NCBI GenBank assembly: GCA_036345935.2
Contig: JADWOT020001720.1
Span: 100,001 to 164,000, forward strand
Length of the DNA: 64,000 nucleotides
DNA from: Taenia hydatigena
Lineage: Eukaryota > Platyhelminthes > Cestoda > Cyclophyllidea > Taeniidae
Direction: 5' to 3'
Part shown: piece after piece, positions 37,053-47,378 of the stretch
How positions within the stretch are numbered: position 1 is the stretch's first letter
Layout of the letters: each line of letters starts with the position of its first letter
Made by a program: the position numbers and the translations under genes
The notes under the pieces: generated by a model
Told to the model about the DNA's origin: nothing
Seen by the model: the letters and a program-made list of their open reading frames with translations, nothing else
Databases searched by the model: none

Positions 37053-37240
37053 TGTAGTGCTTTGTTTGTTGGAACTATCGGTATCGGTCAGGGTCACAGA
37101 GGTGGTCGTATTGCCCTAGCAGCGTAGGCTGGCCTCTGAGCCATGCCAGCAGCTTATTTCCCTCTGTCCGTTGAATATTTGCATATTCTACTCTAGCATT
37201 CTGTCTTCTCTTGTCTTCAAGCGAGCTACGAGACGCTGTA
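37053..37240 (+). repeat. TRIM 3' LTR, unit B
   Basis: 188 bp, starting TGTAGTGC; the terminal CA has become TA. Confidence 0.85.
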
Positions 37241-38612
37241 GGTAGGTTGCTCCTAAACATTTTATTATATACAGAGGAAAAATATGGGGTAAATAAGTCA
37301 AAGTGTACAAACTAAAGCGCAAATTCAGGATTACATGGAAAATGTTAAAAACTGGGAAGCATATAAGCATTGGTAGAGGTGTGATACTATACAAGGATCG
37401 TATCAAAACCACTTATCTAAGAAGCATTACAGCATATAATGACGCAATAATAAAGCCATTAGAATGAGTTGGTGTTTAATTGAGAGGCCGAGTAGCGCAG
37501 TGGTGAGCACTGGGCAGGGTACTATATTATTGCAAAGGGCAAATGACGTTATGATGGATCCTTAATGAAGAGGGCTCCAGCCCTCATCCTCAAATGCGCA
37601 GCCAATATCTTACAAGGACAATAGATGCATGAAATGAGCGTAGTGTGCGGCTTGTGGTATTTCCTTCCTTCTCCATCACAATAAACGCGGTAGAATTACC
37701 TTCTCAACACATTTCGTTAGCACGTGATCCACCTTCCCATTCCCACCTCATTGAAGAAGCACTGGTTCCTATTGTGAGGTATCTTTCCCTTCCTTACTTT
37801 TAAGGTGAATAGGATGGAAATGTAGACATACCTGCTCAAACTACCATCAGCACAACCCCGCTACAAGAATGTAAGACTTCCAAGCAACACAGTCCTAAGA
37901 GTGGCAACTAGTAGTGTGCATGCTTCGATAGTGTGTCACCAAAAAGGGTTCATAATGAAGAGAAGGAGGGCGACTGTTGTCGTGAATCCCTTAGCCCATG
38001 CGATGTCTACCTACTTCCAGTCGCATGTACTGCAATGTTACGGGAGTGGAATATTATTGCTACTGATTTGGCGCTCAGTAAGAGTTGCACATCGAGGTGG
38101 ATGTTTAATCGGATATTGGCTAAGGTAGCAGGGTAGGTTGCAGATAGACCGAGACCACAAAAAGATAACGAGTGGGAAGGAGCAGGAAACAAGAGGTATC
38201 TATCTGTAAGCAATCTGTCGCATAATCAACAAGATTATAATGTTGCTTCGTAGGAAGGCGTCGTAGAAAACGCCATTATTGACGAATCGTGAGCAGGATC
38301 CTAAAAGTAATACAAAGCCCCTTCTCCTTACCATTGCTAAACCAATTTAACTTCTTTCGATAACTAAGAAGGAAAATCCTTCTGTCAGACGACGAAATCG
38401 CTGCATACCGGCCCAATTACCCACCCACCTACAGGGACCCGTAAGCTGTGTGACCGCCTACACTAGTCACTCAAACTACACACCACGGCTCTTACCTTAA
38501 CGGCTTTTTGACCTCTCGTGTCTGATGAGTCGAATCTGATCCAATCTAACGAATTGTGACATTGTCATCGCGCACATACCTTCTACACGCTTCCACGACA
38601 ATAACAATATTA
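37241..38612. other. Gene-free DNA between TRIM and retroelement block, unit B
   Basis: Contains the tRNA-like relic and the join that replaces the 772-bp block of unit A (near 37,640). Short frames such as 37,901-38,128 are not conserved in A. Confidence 0.5.
37481..37586 (+). ncRNA. tRNA-like Pol III promoter relic, unit B
   Basis: The A box TAGCGCAGTGG (37,493-37,503) is intact. The B box has decayed further than in A (GCTCCAGCC). Confidence 0.38.
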
Positions 38613-38940
38613 ACTGAAAGCCTGAAGAATTAACGCGGATTTGCTCAGAAGACGCAGTGAAGTCAGAGAAGGAGACTAAACATAAACAATGATGTCACCT
38701 TTTCTGAATCTTCTGTCTCTCTCTCACAACGAACTTTATGGATAGCAAGATGTTTTCTAGCAACGGTTCATGAAGGAATCGCCAACACTCATACACCGTG
38801 CCATAATAACCGTAAAGTGTAGCATACATTCAAACAAAACAGGTACAGCAAAGAAACAAATAGGGCACTGTTTGATTCAAAGCACATGCTTTGCTTATTT
38901 GAATAAAAGTATTACCAAAGGGAATGCTGAATGGTCTACT

Positions 38941-39126
38941 TTTAATGCTTTGTTTGTTTGAACCACCGGTTTCGGTTGGGGTCACAGAGGAGGCTATATT
39001 GCTCTAGCCGCGTAGGCTAGCCATTGGGCCATGCCAGCAGCTAGTTTCCTTCTGTCTGTTAAATTTATAAAATCTATCCTAGTATTCTGCCTGCTTTTGA
39101 CTTTAAGGGGACCTTCGGATGCTACA
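38941..39126 (+). mobile_element. Solo TRIM LTR inside the B-only block
   Basis: 186 bp homologous to the TRIM LTRs; the first TG has mutated to TT, and the end GCTACA is retained. Flanks CTACT (38,936-38,940) and CTAGT (39,127-39,131) match at four of five bases, consistent with a 5-bp target duplication. It is strongly diverged, hence old. Confidence 0.72.
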
Positions 39127-39356
39127 CTAGTGTTTAGCACACATTATGTTCTACATGTATGTTGATCTGCTGTTGGTGGAAACATCATGTTGGCCCTTCA
39201 TGTGTTTCGATTTGCTGCACGTTCCTCATTCATGAATTGCTACTTTTAAATGCATAAGAAACATGCGATTGTTTCTACTTGCCATATCATTTCCTAGGGT
39301 ACAAATTCGTGTGAAGGAGTGCCTTGTTTGTGTTATAGCATTTAAACGAGTATTAG

Positions 39357-39450
39357 TGTAAGCTACACCTGTAGTGGAGGTGAGACTTATAGAAGAGGCG
39401 ATGTTTGAGAAGAATGGATAAGAGAGGCTGTTATCGCATTTCGTTTGAAA
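39357..39450 (-). mobile_element. LTR-like relic 3' of the gypsy integrase
   Basis: On the minus strand this lies about 60 bp past the integrase stop and ends CTACAGGTGTAGCTTACA, homologous to 18,750-18,858. Its position right after pol fits a 3' LTR remnant. Confidence 0.5.
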
Positions 39451-39508
39451 ATAGAAATCGCCCTATAGGCGAAAGGGCGCGTCCTAGACTTAAATCCCAA
39501 TCTTTTGG

Positions 39509-41035
39509 TCATGCCTCCTCGGCAAAAGCTTTTAGTACTCCTATCAGAGTCCGTTGAGTTCTTTCTACTTGTTCGTTGTCCTGAGGATGCCCAGGCGCCT
39601 TCGTGATTCCAGGGCATCTGCAGAGTTCGGCGAAGAGTCGGCTTTCGAAATTAGGACCTTGATCGCTATTGACTGATTCAGGCACTCCGTGTTGACAGAT
39701 CCAACGACTGAAAAAGGTTGACGCGACTGTATCGGCGTCTTGCGACTTCATGAGTTCTGCTTCGGCTACTTTTGTGAAGCAGTCGACTGTAACCAAAATA
39801 AACCGTTTTCCCCTTTTGGTAAGTGGCAAAGAACTCACAATGCCTATACCCACTCGTTCGCCCGGAAACCCTGTAGGCATAGGCTGCAGGGGTGCAGTTG
39901 CTATGATTTGAGGGTTCTTGAAACTGCTGCAAGTAATGCAGTTTTGGCGGAAGTCATGCACGTCTGGGGAGAGAGAGGGCTACCAGTATCGCTTCATCGA
40001 GGCCTCCACCATCTTATTCTCGCCTACGTGGCCCAATTGTTCGTGCAACTCTTAAAGGGCTGTTTGTATGAGGAAACCTGGAACGACCAGACGCTTGGAA
40101 GACGTGACGTCTTCTTGGTACCATAAGACCTCATTTTTCAAGGAGAGTTTGGACCATTGTTGCCACATCTGCTTGGCTGCCTTAATGGACGATTCCATCT
40201 CTTCCGTAGTGGGCTTGGACGAGGATGCCAGAAACCTGTCGTATACCAGGGACGTGTCGGGTCCGTACTCTGTGTGCTGCTCCGCTGAGATATGTCTGCG
40301 GAACGATGCATCCGCATTGCTATGCGAATTCTCTTTTCTGTGCTGCACAGTAAATTCATATTTTTGCAGTTCTTCGAACCAGGTCAACGCCTGATGATCT
40401 GTTCTCACTTTGAACTGTCTCGCTATCGGGTAGTGCTTGAAGTGCCACACCAGCCATTGTCTGGATGACGAACAATTCACGTTCTGATTTACTCTTCTGT
40501 CCCACGTTTTGTTGAGTTTAGCACTAGCGTAGGCAATGACGTATTCTCTGCCTTCTTTGTCTCTTTGTGAAAGTACACCACCCACGAACACTTTACTGGC
40601 GTCCGCGTCTAGTATAGAGGGTGGTGCGTTGTTCTCAAGGTTCGGCAAGGCCCAGGAATGGAACGGGTCAGAGCGTTTTCTTTAGTTCTCTAAAGGCTTC
40701 ATCATGTTCGTTCTCCCAATTGAAAGTCGTTTTCGTCTGCTTCTCAGCTAGCTTGTGTAGGAGACTAGCAATCTTGGTTGATGTTCGCCAAGTTTTCACT
40801 TATGCCTGAAGAAGGTGACCGAACAACAGAGAAAAAGGCAAATCTTTGCAATCAAGATCAAGCCTGCATCTTGCAGACGATCCAGCACTAGTTTAAGGTT
40901 GGAGTTTGGCTCGCGTAAGTCTCTACCAAAGACAAGGATGTCATCAATGTAGATTACTTAATATTTCTGACAAAACAAATTGGCGCTGTCTGCAGCAGGC
41001 GCTGAAAAGTAGTTTCAGCGTTACAGATTCAGAAA
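39509..41035 (-). pseudogene. Ty3/gypsy retrotransposon pol relic (RT, RNase H, integrase)
   Basis: Read on the minus strand the order is reverse transcriptase, RNase H, integrase, as in Ty3/gypsy pol. RT is represented by CNAETTFQRLL (near 41,000) and, in another frame, the catalytic YIDD (40,940-40,951) followed by ILVFGRDL. RNase H lies in the open frame 40,052-40,648 (ILDADAS, VIAYASAKLNK, VRTDHQALTW). Integrase shows the zinc-binding HEQLGH with CITC, then TVDCFTK, NSDQGPNF and HPQDNEQVER carrying the D,D,E residues. It is broken by frameshifts in RT and a stop after the HHCC-domain KRYW. The 5' part (gag, protease, most of RT) is missing. It is a dead fragment. Confidence 0.88.
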
Positions 41036-41263
41036 CACGCTGTCAAAAATTCACAAAGCCTGCATCGTTGGTTCAACACCCACTTTGCGACTGGAGCTAT
41101 TATGGCACATTTAAATTGTATGACAAAAAGGCGTTGCAAAGGGTGGTTTTAAATGACCCCTAGAAATGCAATAACTGCGGACGAAAGAAATCTGATGTAG
41201 TGTCTTCGTTTAGCCAATCAATGCGCGAGTCGCATTATAATCTCGCCAACGTCTCATTAGACT

Positions 41264-42357
41264 TATAAGTGGCTTCATTTGATCAGGGTGAGGCAGCGAC
41301 TCCTTTAAAATAAAGTACAAAGTGTTGTGTGAGAATTTATTAGATTTGCGCAAACCTCTGTGTCACACTTTCTCATCATCTTTGCTCATTCGATTATTGT
41401 GATCCAAGCTGTGACAATCACATGGGCTGTGGATGCATAGAATTAAACTACATAGGAGCAGTTGAGCTTGCACATAGATCTCATCTCATAGCCAGTTCTT
41501 AAGGCATAGTTTGATGGAGAGGCCAATGTTGTAGGTCTAGTTTCACAAATATGTAGGGCACAACAAAAGAGTTAAAAAGAATCACATGATGGCATGTCGG
41601 CCATGAAAGTGTGCTGGTCGGAGCCTACTTGGCACGGCGATGGTAACCTGTTCGCACACGCTATGGAGGTCTAAATGCTACTGAACTTTCTGGAAAAGCA
41701 TGATGAAGTCATTGGAGTTTGACCATGCACTGTAACAGTGACAATTATTTTACTCACAAAATAAGATCATTATTTAGGAAAATGTCGTTTAAAGTCATGT
41801 CTTTAATGTTTACTATCAAAGAAAAATGGCACTTTCCATTTGGAGCTGCAAAAATTTATCATTACAAAGAAAAGGCACTTATTTTATAAGTATTGTTAAT
41901 TAAACGATGGAGCAAATTTGAGGGAAGGAGAATCACGTCAAAATGAAGTCGAGCAGATAACCGATGATAGCATAAAGAACTTGTAAATTTTCCTGAAAAT
42001 AGGCCTAACGTCATAAAATTATATGCTGGACATTTCACAAGCCTTGTCCGTTCTGCTTCCTTACTCTAATGCTTCACGCTAGAGAATCAGGGTCATGCGG
42101 AGGGCCATAGCACTCAGAGTTAACATTTCTAACTTTATACATTGGAGTGCTACCAGGCATGAGTCGATAAGTGCCTGCTTCGACAATGCTCACTCACGGA
42201 CGTATTCACATCAGAGCCAAAATTGTGCGTCACTACTTTCGTGTGTGCAGTTGCCACTCCATCAAAACAACACTTAATGGCGGTTCCTGGTTGGCTAAAA
42301 GCGTTCTAGCACTCGGTGCACATGGTAACGTTGCTCAGAGTTATCAATAATAGATAA
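41264..42357. other. Gene-free DNA upstream of the intact Hsp70
   Basis: Homologous to A 9,157-10,312 with scattered differences and small indels. The last 170 bp before the gene are almost identical to A. Confidence 0.55.
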
Positions 42358-42363
42358 TATAAA
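42358..42363 (+). promoter_or_regulatory. Likely TATA box of the intact Hsp70
   Basis: TATAAA about 70 bp upstream of the ATG, with the same reverse CCAAT-like motif as in A. No alternating GAA/TTC heat-shock element was seen in the 400 bp upstream, so heat induction is not evident. Confidence 0.45.
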
Positions 42364-42430
42364 GAGTTGCTTGATTGTGAGAGCCAACACTGTCAGACAA
42401 TACGCGCAGACATTGTTTATCTCAGAGAGC

Positions 42431-44275
42431 ATGTTCGCAGGTCCGGCTATTGGTATTGATTTAGGAACTACCTTCTCCTGCGTTGGCGTTTTTCAGAACG
42501 ACAATGCCGACATCATTCCCAATGCTCTGGGTCATCGCAAAACGCCGAGCTACGTCGCATTTACGGACAAAGAACACCTCATCGGTGATGCTGCAAAGAT
42601 CCAGGCTGCCGTGAATCCCACCAATACTGTGTATGATATGAAACGTCTGATCGGATGTCGCTTCGATGATGAGGTCGTTCAAGGTGATAGGAAGCACTGG
42701 CCGTTCAAGGTGATCGATTCAAACAAGAAACCGAAGGTTGAAGTAAAGTGCTGTGGTGAGACAAAGCAATTCACTGCGGAGGAGATCTCGTCCATGTTAC
42801 TGCTGGAGATGAAGAAGACAGCAGAGGCTTATTTGGGCGAGAAGGTGACAAATGCAGTTATCACAGTGCCAGCGAATTTCAGTAGCAATCAACGCCAGGC
42901 GACAATTAATGCTGGCAGAATAGCAGGTTTGAATGTGATGCGCATCATCAGTGAGCCAATGGCAGCTGCTCTTGCCTACGGTTTGGGCAAGGGTGTCCAC
43001 AGGGAGCGCAACGTGCTCATCCTCGATTTGGGTGGTGGTACCTTCGATGCGGCTATTATGTCCATAGGCAACGGAAAATTTGAGATGAAGGCTGTTGGCG
43101 GTGACACGCACTTGGGTGGTGGTGACTTTGACTCTCGACTGGTGGATTACTGTGTGGAGAAATTCGAGCAAGAACATGGAGGAATAGATTTGACAACCAA
43201 TGCAAAAGCCATCAGCCGTCTGAGAAGTGTGTGTGAGAATGCAAAAATAACGTTGAGTTTGTTTGAGCTCACTAGCATCGAGGTCGAAGCTTTGTTTGAG
43301 GGCATCGATTTCTCTGTGTCCATCTCAAGGCGCCGTTTTGAGCAATTGTGCTCGGACCTCTTTGACAGGATGCTGGATATTATAAAAGAGGTGTTGAGAG
43401 ATGCGAAGTTGAGAAAGGCTGATATTCACGAAATACTATTGGTGGGTGGATCGATACGTATTTTGAAGGTGCAGCGCCTGCTACAGGACTTCTTTGTTGG
43501 CTGTATGTTCAACAAGTCTATCAACCCGGACGAAGCAGCAGCCTACGGTGCAGCATTGTTAGCGTCAAACCAGATAGATAAACAGTCGCTGGTAATGATG
43601 GAAGTGACACCGTTATCACTGAATTTTGCGATGAATGGTGATGAGATAACGCTGTTGGTAGAGCGCAACATGAAAATTCCAACAAAGAAGACAATATCCC
43701 TCATTACATTCTTTCATAATCAACAGGGCGTGTCACTACGGGTATATGAAGGTGGGTATGCAGTGACAAATGACATCAAGTTGCTCGGCAAGTTTTACTT
43801 GTTAGGTACCTCACCTTCACCGCGTGTATTTTTACGGATAGAAGTTACCTTCGCCATTGACGAAAATGGCGTTCTCAGTGTCTCAGTAGTGGACAAGTTA
43901 TCAAGGAAGCAGATTAATGTCTATGTTGAGGACACGAGTTACCTGTCGGAAGGGCAGATCGTGCAGATGATTAATGAAACTGAGAAGTTGAAGCAGGCGA
44001 GTGAGAAGCAGAGAAGCAAGATTGCAACAAGGAATATGCTAGAAGACTACATTTTCACCATACAGTCGGAAATAGAGAAGGATGAGGTAAGACAACTGAC
44101 ATCGGAGGAGCAACGTAAAAGTGTACGTTTGATGTGTGAGGCCACGCTCGATTGGATTGACTTCCACCAAGATGCCACAAAGGAGTCTTATGAGCATATG
44201 CGCAAAAATGTGGAGAGCGTGTACATATCCACTATGTCAGTGAATAAGCTCGGCTCGTCAACAGAGATTTCGTAG
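42431..44275 (+). CDS. hsp70: Non-canonical cytosolic-type Hsp70, intronless
   Basis: 614 residues; ATG chosen because it aligns with the family N-terminus and has A at -3 (an upstream in-frame extension to 42,371 has no ATG). The nucleotide-binding domain (about 1-380) keeps Asp10 of IGIDLGTT, Lys71, Glu175 (ISEPMAAA, normally NEPTAAA), Asp199 and DLGGGTFD. Odd points: Tyr149 is Asn, GGSTRIP reads GGSIRIL, five residues are missing before the linker, and the linker DLLLLDV reads SLVMMEV. The substrate-binding beta domain and helical lid follow, but the protein stops about 30 residues short (VNKLGSSTEIS), without GGMP repeats or EEVD, so TPR co-chaperones such as HOP or CHIP should not dock. 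This matches the tapeworm-expanded Hsp70 group. Whether it is expressed or active is unknown; a late-stage decaying gene is the alternative. Confidence 0.88.
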   Translation: MFAGPAIGIDLGTTFSCVGVFQNDNADIIPNALGHRKTPSYVAFTDKEHLIGDAAKIQAAVNPTNTVYDMKRLIGCRFDDEVVQGDRKHWPFKVIDSNKKPKVEVKCCGETKQFTAEEISSMLLLEMKKTAEAYLGEKVTNAVITVPANFSSNQRQATINAGRIAGLNVMRIISEPMAAALAYGLGKGVHRERNVLILDLGGGTFDAAIMSIGNGKFEMKAVGGDTHLGGGDFDSRLVDYCVEKFEQEHGGIDLTTNAKAISRLRSVCENAKITLSLFELTSIEVEALFEGIDFSVSISRRRFEQLCSDLFDRMLDIIKEVLRDAKLRKADIHEILLVGGSIRILKVQRLLQDFFVGCMFNKSINPDEAAAYGAALLASNQIDKQSLVMMEVTPLSLNFAMNGDEITLLVERNMKIPTKKTISLITFFHNQQGVSLRVYEGGYAVTNDIKLLGKFYLLGTSPSPRVFLRIEVTFAIDENGVLSVSVVDKLSRKQINVYVEDTSYLSEGQIVQMINETEKLKQASEKQRSKIATRNMLEDYIFTIQSEIEKDEVRQLTSEEQRKSVRLMCEATLDWIDFHQDATKESYEHMRKNVESVYISTMSVNKLGSSTEIS

Positions 44276-44414
44276 GGCGAGGTCGCCAATTGGTAATTTG
44301 AATTGCCTCTAGCTCATTTGGTCCTGAAACGAGAAGTCACAAAACTTGGAACCTCGTGACCATGCTGTGATTACCTACCTCTAATCCAAGCCACAAGGTT
44401 GTTATCCTTTTTGC

Positions 44415-44420
44415 ATTAAA
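44415..44420 (+). terminator. Poly(A) signal variant after the intact Hsp70
   Basis: ATTAAA 140 bp past the stop, conserved with unit A. Confidence 0.4.
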
Positions 44421-47378
44421 TGAATCTTTCATGCACCCACTTGGTTATTTATTTGCCCATACACATTCCTCCTAATACACTTCTTTTTTAATTCACCTAC
44501 ATCATGGTATCAGCCTAAAATTTTCAAGAGGGATTCTAGGGGTGACCTCTTCATAATTTTAATGGGAGTACTGCAGGTAATTCAATAATGGTCAATCGCT
44601 CTACGATACATGTGACTGTAGCCAGGGTGGACATAACGCGGCAGATCGAGTAGAATCCCGACCAAACTTACCGGTCGCGGTGGTATCCGTGTCAGATTTC
44701 AATGCTTCTGCGGGATCTCTTGTGCCCATGTACGCAATGGTGCCCAAACTTTTTATAATCTTTCTTCACGCAAACACCCGTATTGATAATGGCATGTAGG
44801 CTATCAAGCCTAGTCAAGAGAATCTAAGTGAGACATTGGCATATCAAAAATGATTCATTGCGCTTTTCTAACAAAGGGCAATAATTACTTCATTATGCAT
44901 TTTTGGATCAGCGCTAAGTACTGATGGCTGTAATAGGATCTTCAGTGGATATTATGCAAAGCATTTGAATAGAAAGGACCCTTTCGACCAAGAAAAACCT
45001 TTCCTTAGAGTGAAAGGCGCTGACCATGGGATTGGCGATGGGTGTTTAAGGACTGTATCCCGAGAGGCTAAGGCAAATCATCATGTTGAATAAAAACGAT
45101 AAAGTGTGATATAGCGATACGTTGAAAGAGCTGCGCGGAATATGGCGATTACATGAGAAGACTGGAGGCCATTGGAAGGAATGAAGGCATGAATGCAGAC
45201 TATGAGGACTAAGTTGGGAAATTAACGATACAGACAATAAGCGCAGAGATTCGCGCTCGATTTATGTTTGCTGAGCTTACCGCTGTTTGTGCTCACCCAC
45301 CTCACGGCGCTTCACTTCGCTGTTCGAGTTGTCTTAGTTGGAGTTTGAACACCAAATACTTTGTGTTTTCTATATTGTGGTCTGCACCCATATGCACACG
45401 TATGTGCTTTGCCATTTCAGGCCCCGTCACTCTACTTGATTTTGAAGGCTCCACTCATATTTAATGAGTAGCGAAATGATATTCTTATAATGGAAAATTT
45501 GTGAGCTTAGTCTGAACCAACTTTGCCTATTCATATTCCTGCAAACAAATAGAGGCGTTGTTTTTTAAAGAAGAGGCTTCTTCAGCAAGTATAAGAAGCA
45601 ATATTTTGAATTAACGGAAAAGGGCTTGTAGTTTAATCCTTGTAATTGGCGCTGTTTAGAACATAAGCCCAAGATATCCTTGCTTGGCGCTACAAGGAAC
45701 TCTGATTTAAGCACAGGTTGAGCATGTGTGCCCTGTCCCGTTAACCAGTTAGTTAGTCCCAAATCTCCTTAGAGTTGTTTTGAGTAGACGCTTAAAGCGC
45801 AGGGAGTTAAGATTGGAGAATCTCTAAGGAATACTGTAACCCTTCTTGTTATCGAATAAGTTGGTCTCAATTTACTAGCGTTTCAAAAGAACACCATCTA
45901 TCACACATTTGTACAGCGGCCTCTTAAACCCTGAGGTGAATGCGGCTTAGGTGTAGGTTTAAGGGGAAAACTGAAGCACTACATAAATGAAATCCTGACA
46001 ATGAACAGTCTAGCCGTGTCACACGCATGTCGAGACCAGATTTTCCGTGTAAGTTCCCCACTTCAAAGATTGATGCATAGACCAATGCAGACCAAAGGCA
46101 GGTTTTGCCTTTTTGGAACAACTTGAAACACAAAGTGTTTGGCCTTTAATCAAATTTAGTAATGCCTATTTTGGCTGCTACTCATGACAAAGGGCTTTCA
46201 CACCTTAGATCCCAAGTAAAAATATGTTCTGTGAAGAAATAGCGAATCATTGTGCGTTTTTGCCTCAAAAGAATACCCTAAAATAGCATAAATTTCGCCT
46301 CAAATATCTGCCGTTTCCTGCACTTTGCAAGTCTACGATGAGTGTAACGAAGAGATTTTCTTGCCTTTGTTTCTGAGTCAAAGGTGTGTGCGTCTCGAAG
46401 AGGAAGCACATAAAAGAGAAAGTTTGAGAATAGCTACAACATGCGGTTTGCGATGATTACTTTTTCTCTGTGATAGACCCCCGTCACAAGTAAAATCCAC
46501 TGTAATCCTTTAGGTCACACATACCATTTGTCTTCATAAATGTGAGTGAATTTAGCTATTAGCTCACTTCAAACCTTACTAGTGTCCACAAAATCTAGCT
46601 TGGTTAACATTTGACCCTTTGCTAAAGCAGCAAGATGAGGACACCACCGGCATGTTCTGTGGGCAGGTCTCCCCAAAATCGACCCACCTTTTGAGCAAAA
46701 GCAAATAAGTGGTCGGCTAGATTTGGTTGGCAGCTTCGCATTGTCATGGTAGCCGAATGACAACCCCGCTATTTCTGACATTGTACTTGATTAGCGCTTT
46801 AATTTCGTAAATAAACCCCCTCTACTTCAGATAATGCCTACCTGTTCATAGTGCTTGAAATACTATTTTTTTTGTCATATGAGATCGTTTCACTTTTGAG
46901 GGGGCCAACGAGGTGATCCTGTAACCCTAGACTAGCCTTCTTCCACATGTTAACTTGGGCAGATCATAAGTTAAAAGCGGCGAAACTAGACTTTTATGAG
47001 TTAGGCGACATTTATTGACAGGGAAGCTAGTTTTTAATGTAGACACCCAGTAATTTCATTCGTTTTGTCCGTAGCTGTAATAAGTAACTCGGAAAATTCG
47101 CTTATCAGCGTGACACTCAAGTCGAAGCCTGTTGGCACCCTTCCGCTGACTGGTTTAAAAGTTATCAAATAAAGTCAACTTTCGCTATTTTAGAACAATG
47201 AGGGAACCTGAGACAGGCTGCGGACGCACAGTTTTCCGTCATTCGCCTTTCTTTATACTTCATAAATGCTAAAACATTCACTCGATTGCCACATTACCGA
47301 AGATCAAAATGTTAGATGCTAATCGATTCTGCAGGCATTACTTGATTAGAGAGACTGGTTAATACTTTTCTGTTTCAC
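44421..47378. other. Gene-free DNA up to the mosaic boundary, unit B
   Basis: Diverged counterpart of 12,376-15,284; includes the exon-like segment at 45,306-45,431. No supported gene. Confidence 0.5.
45306..45431 (-). other. Exon-like open segment, unidentified, unit B
   Basis: Counterpart of 13,205-13,330 with the same acceptor- and donor-like ends and an open frame (MAKHIRVHMGADHN, continuing). Differences from A are mostly silent. Confidence 0.25.

Larger units (their letters stand above)
36341..37240 (+). mobile_element. TRIM element, unit B
   Basis: LTRs at 36,341-36,526 and 37,053-37,240 flank a 526-bp interior. This copy preserves the signals better than A. TTGGTGGCAGCAG follows the 5' LTR, and an unbroken purine tract (37,035-37,052) touches the TG of the 3' LTR. 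The 3' LTR ends in GCTGTA instead of GCTGCA. The interior has no pol domain. Confidence 0.88.
38613..41263. mobile_element. 2,651-bp retroelement-rich block present only in unit B
   Basis: In A, ACAATATTA runs straight into TAAGTGGCTTC (near 9,156). In B the two sides are 2,651 bp apart, with TTA on both sides as a possible 3-bp duplication or microhomology. The block contains a solo TRIM LTR, an LTR-like relic and a minus-strand Ty3/gypsy pol relic, so it is composite. It may be an insertion in B or a loss from A. The remainder (38,613-38,940 and 41,036-41,263) holds nothing I recognise. Confidence 0.8.
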
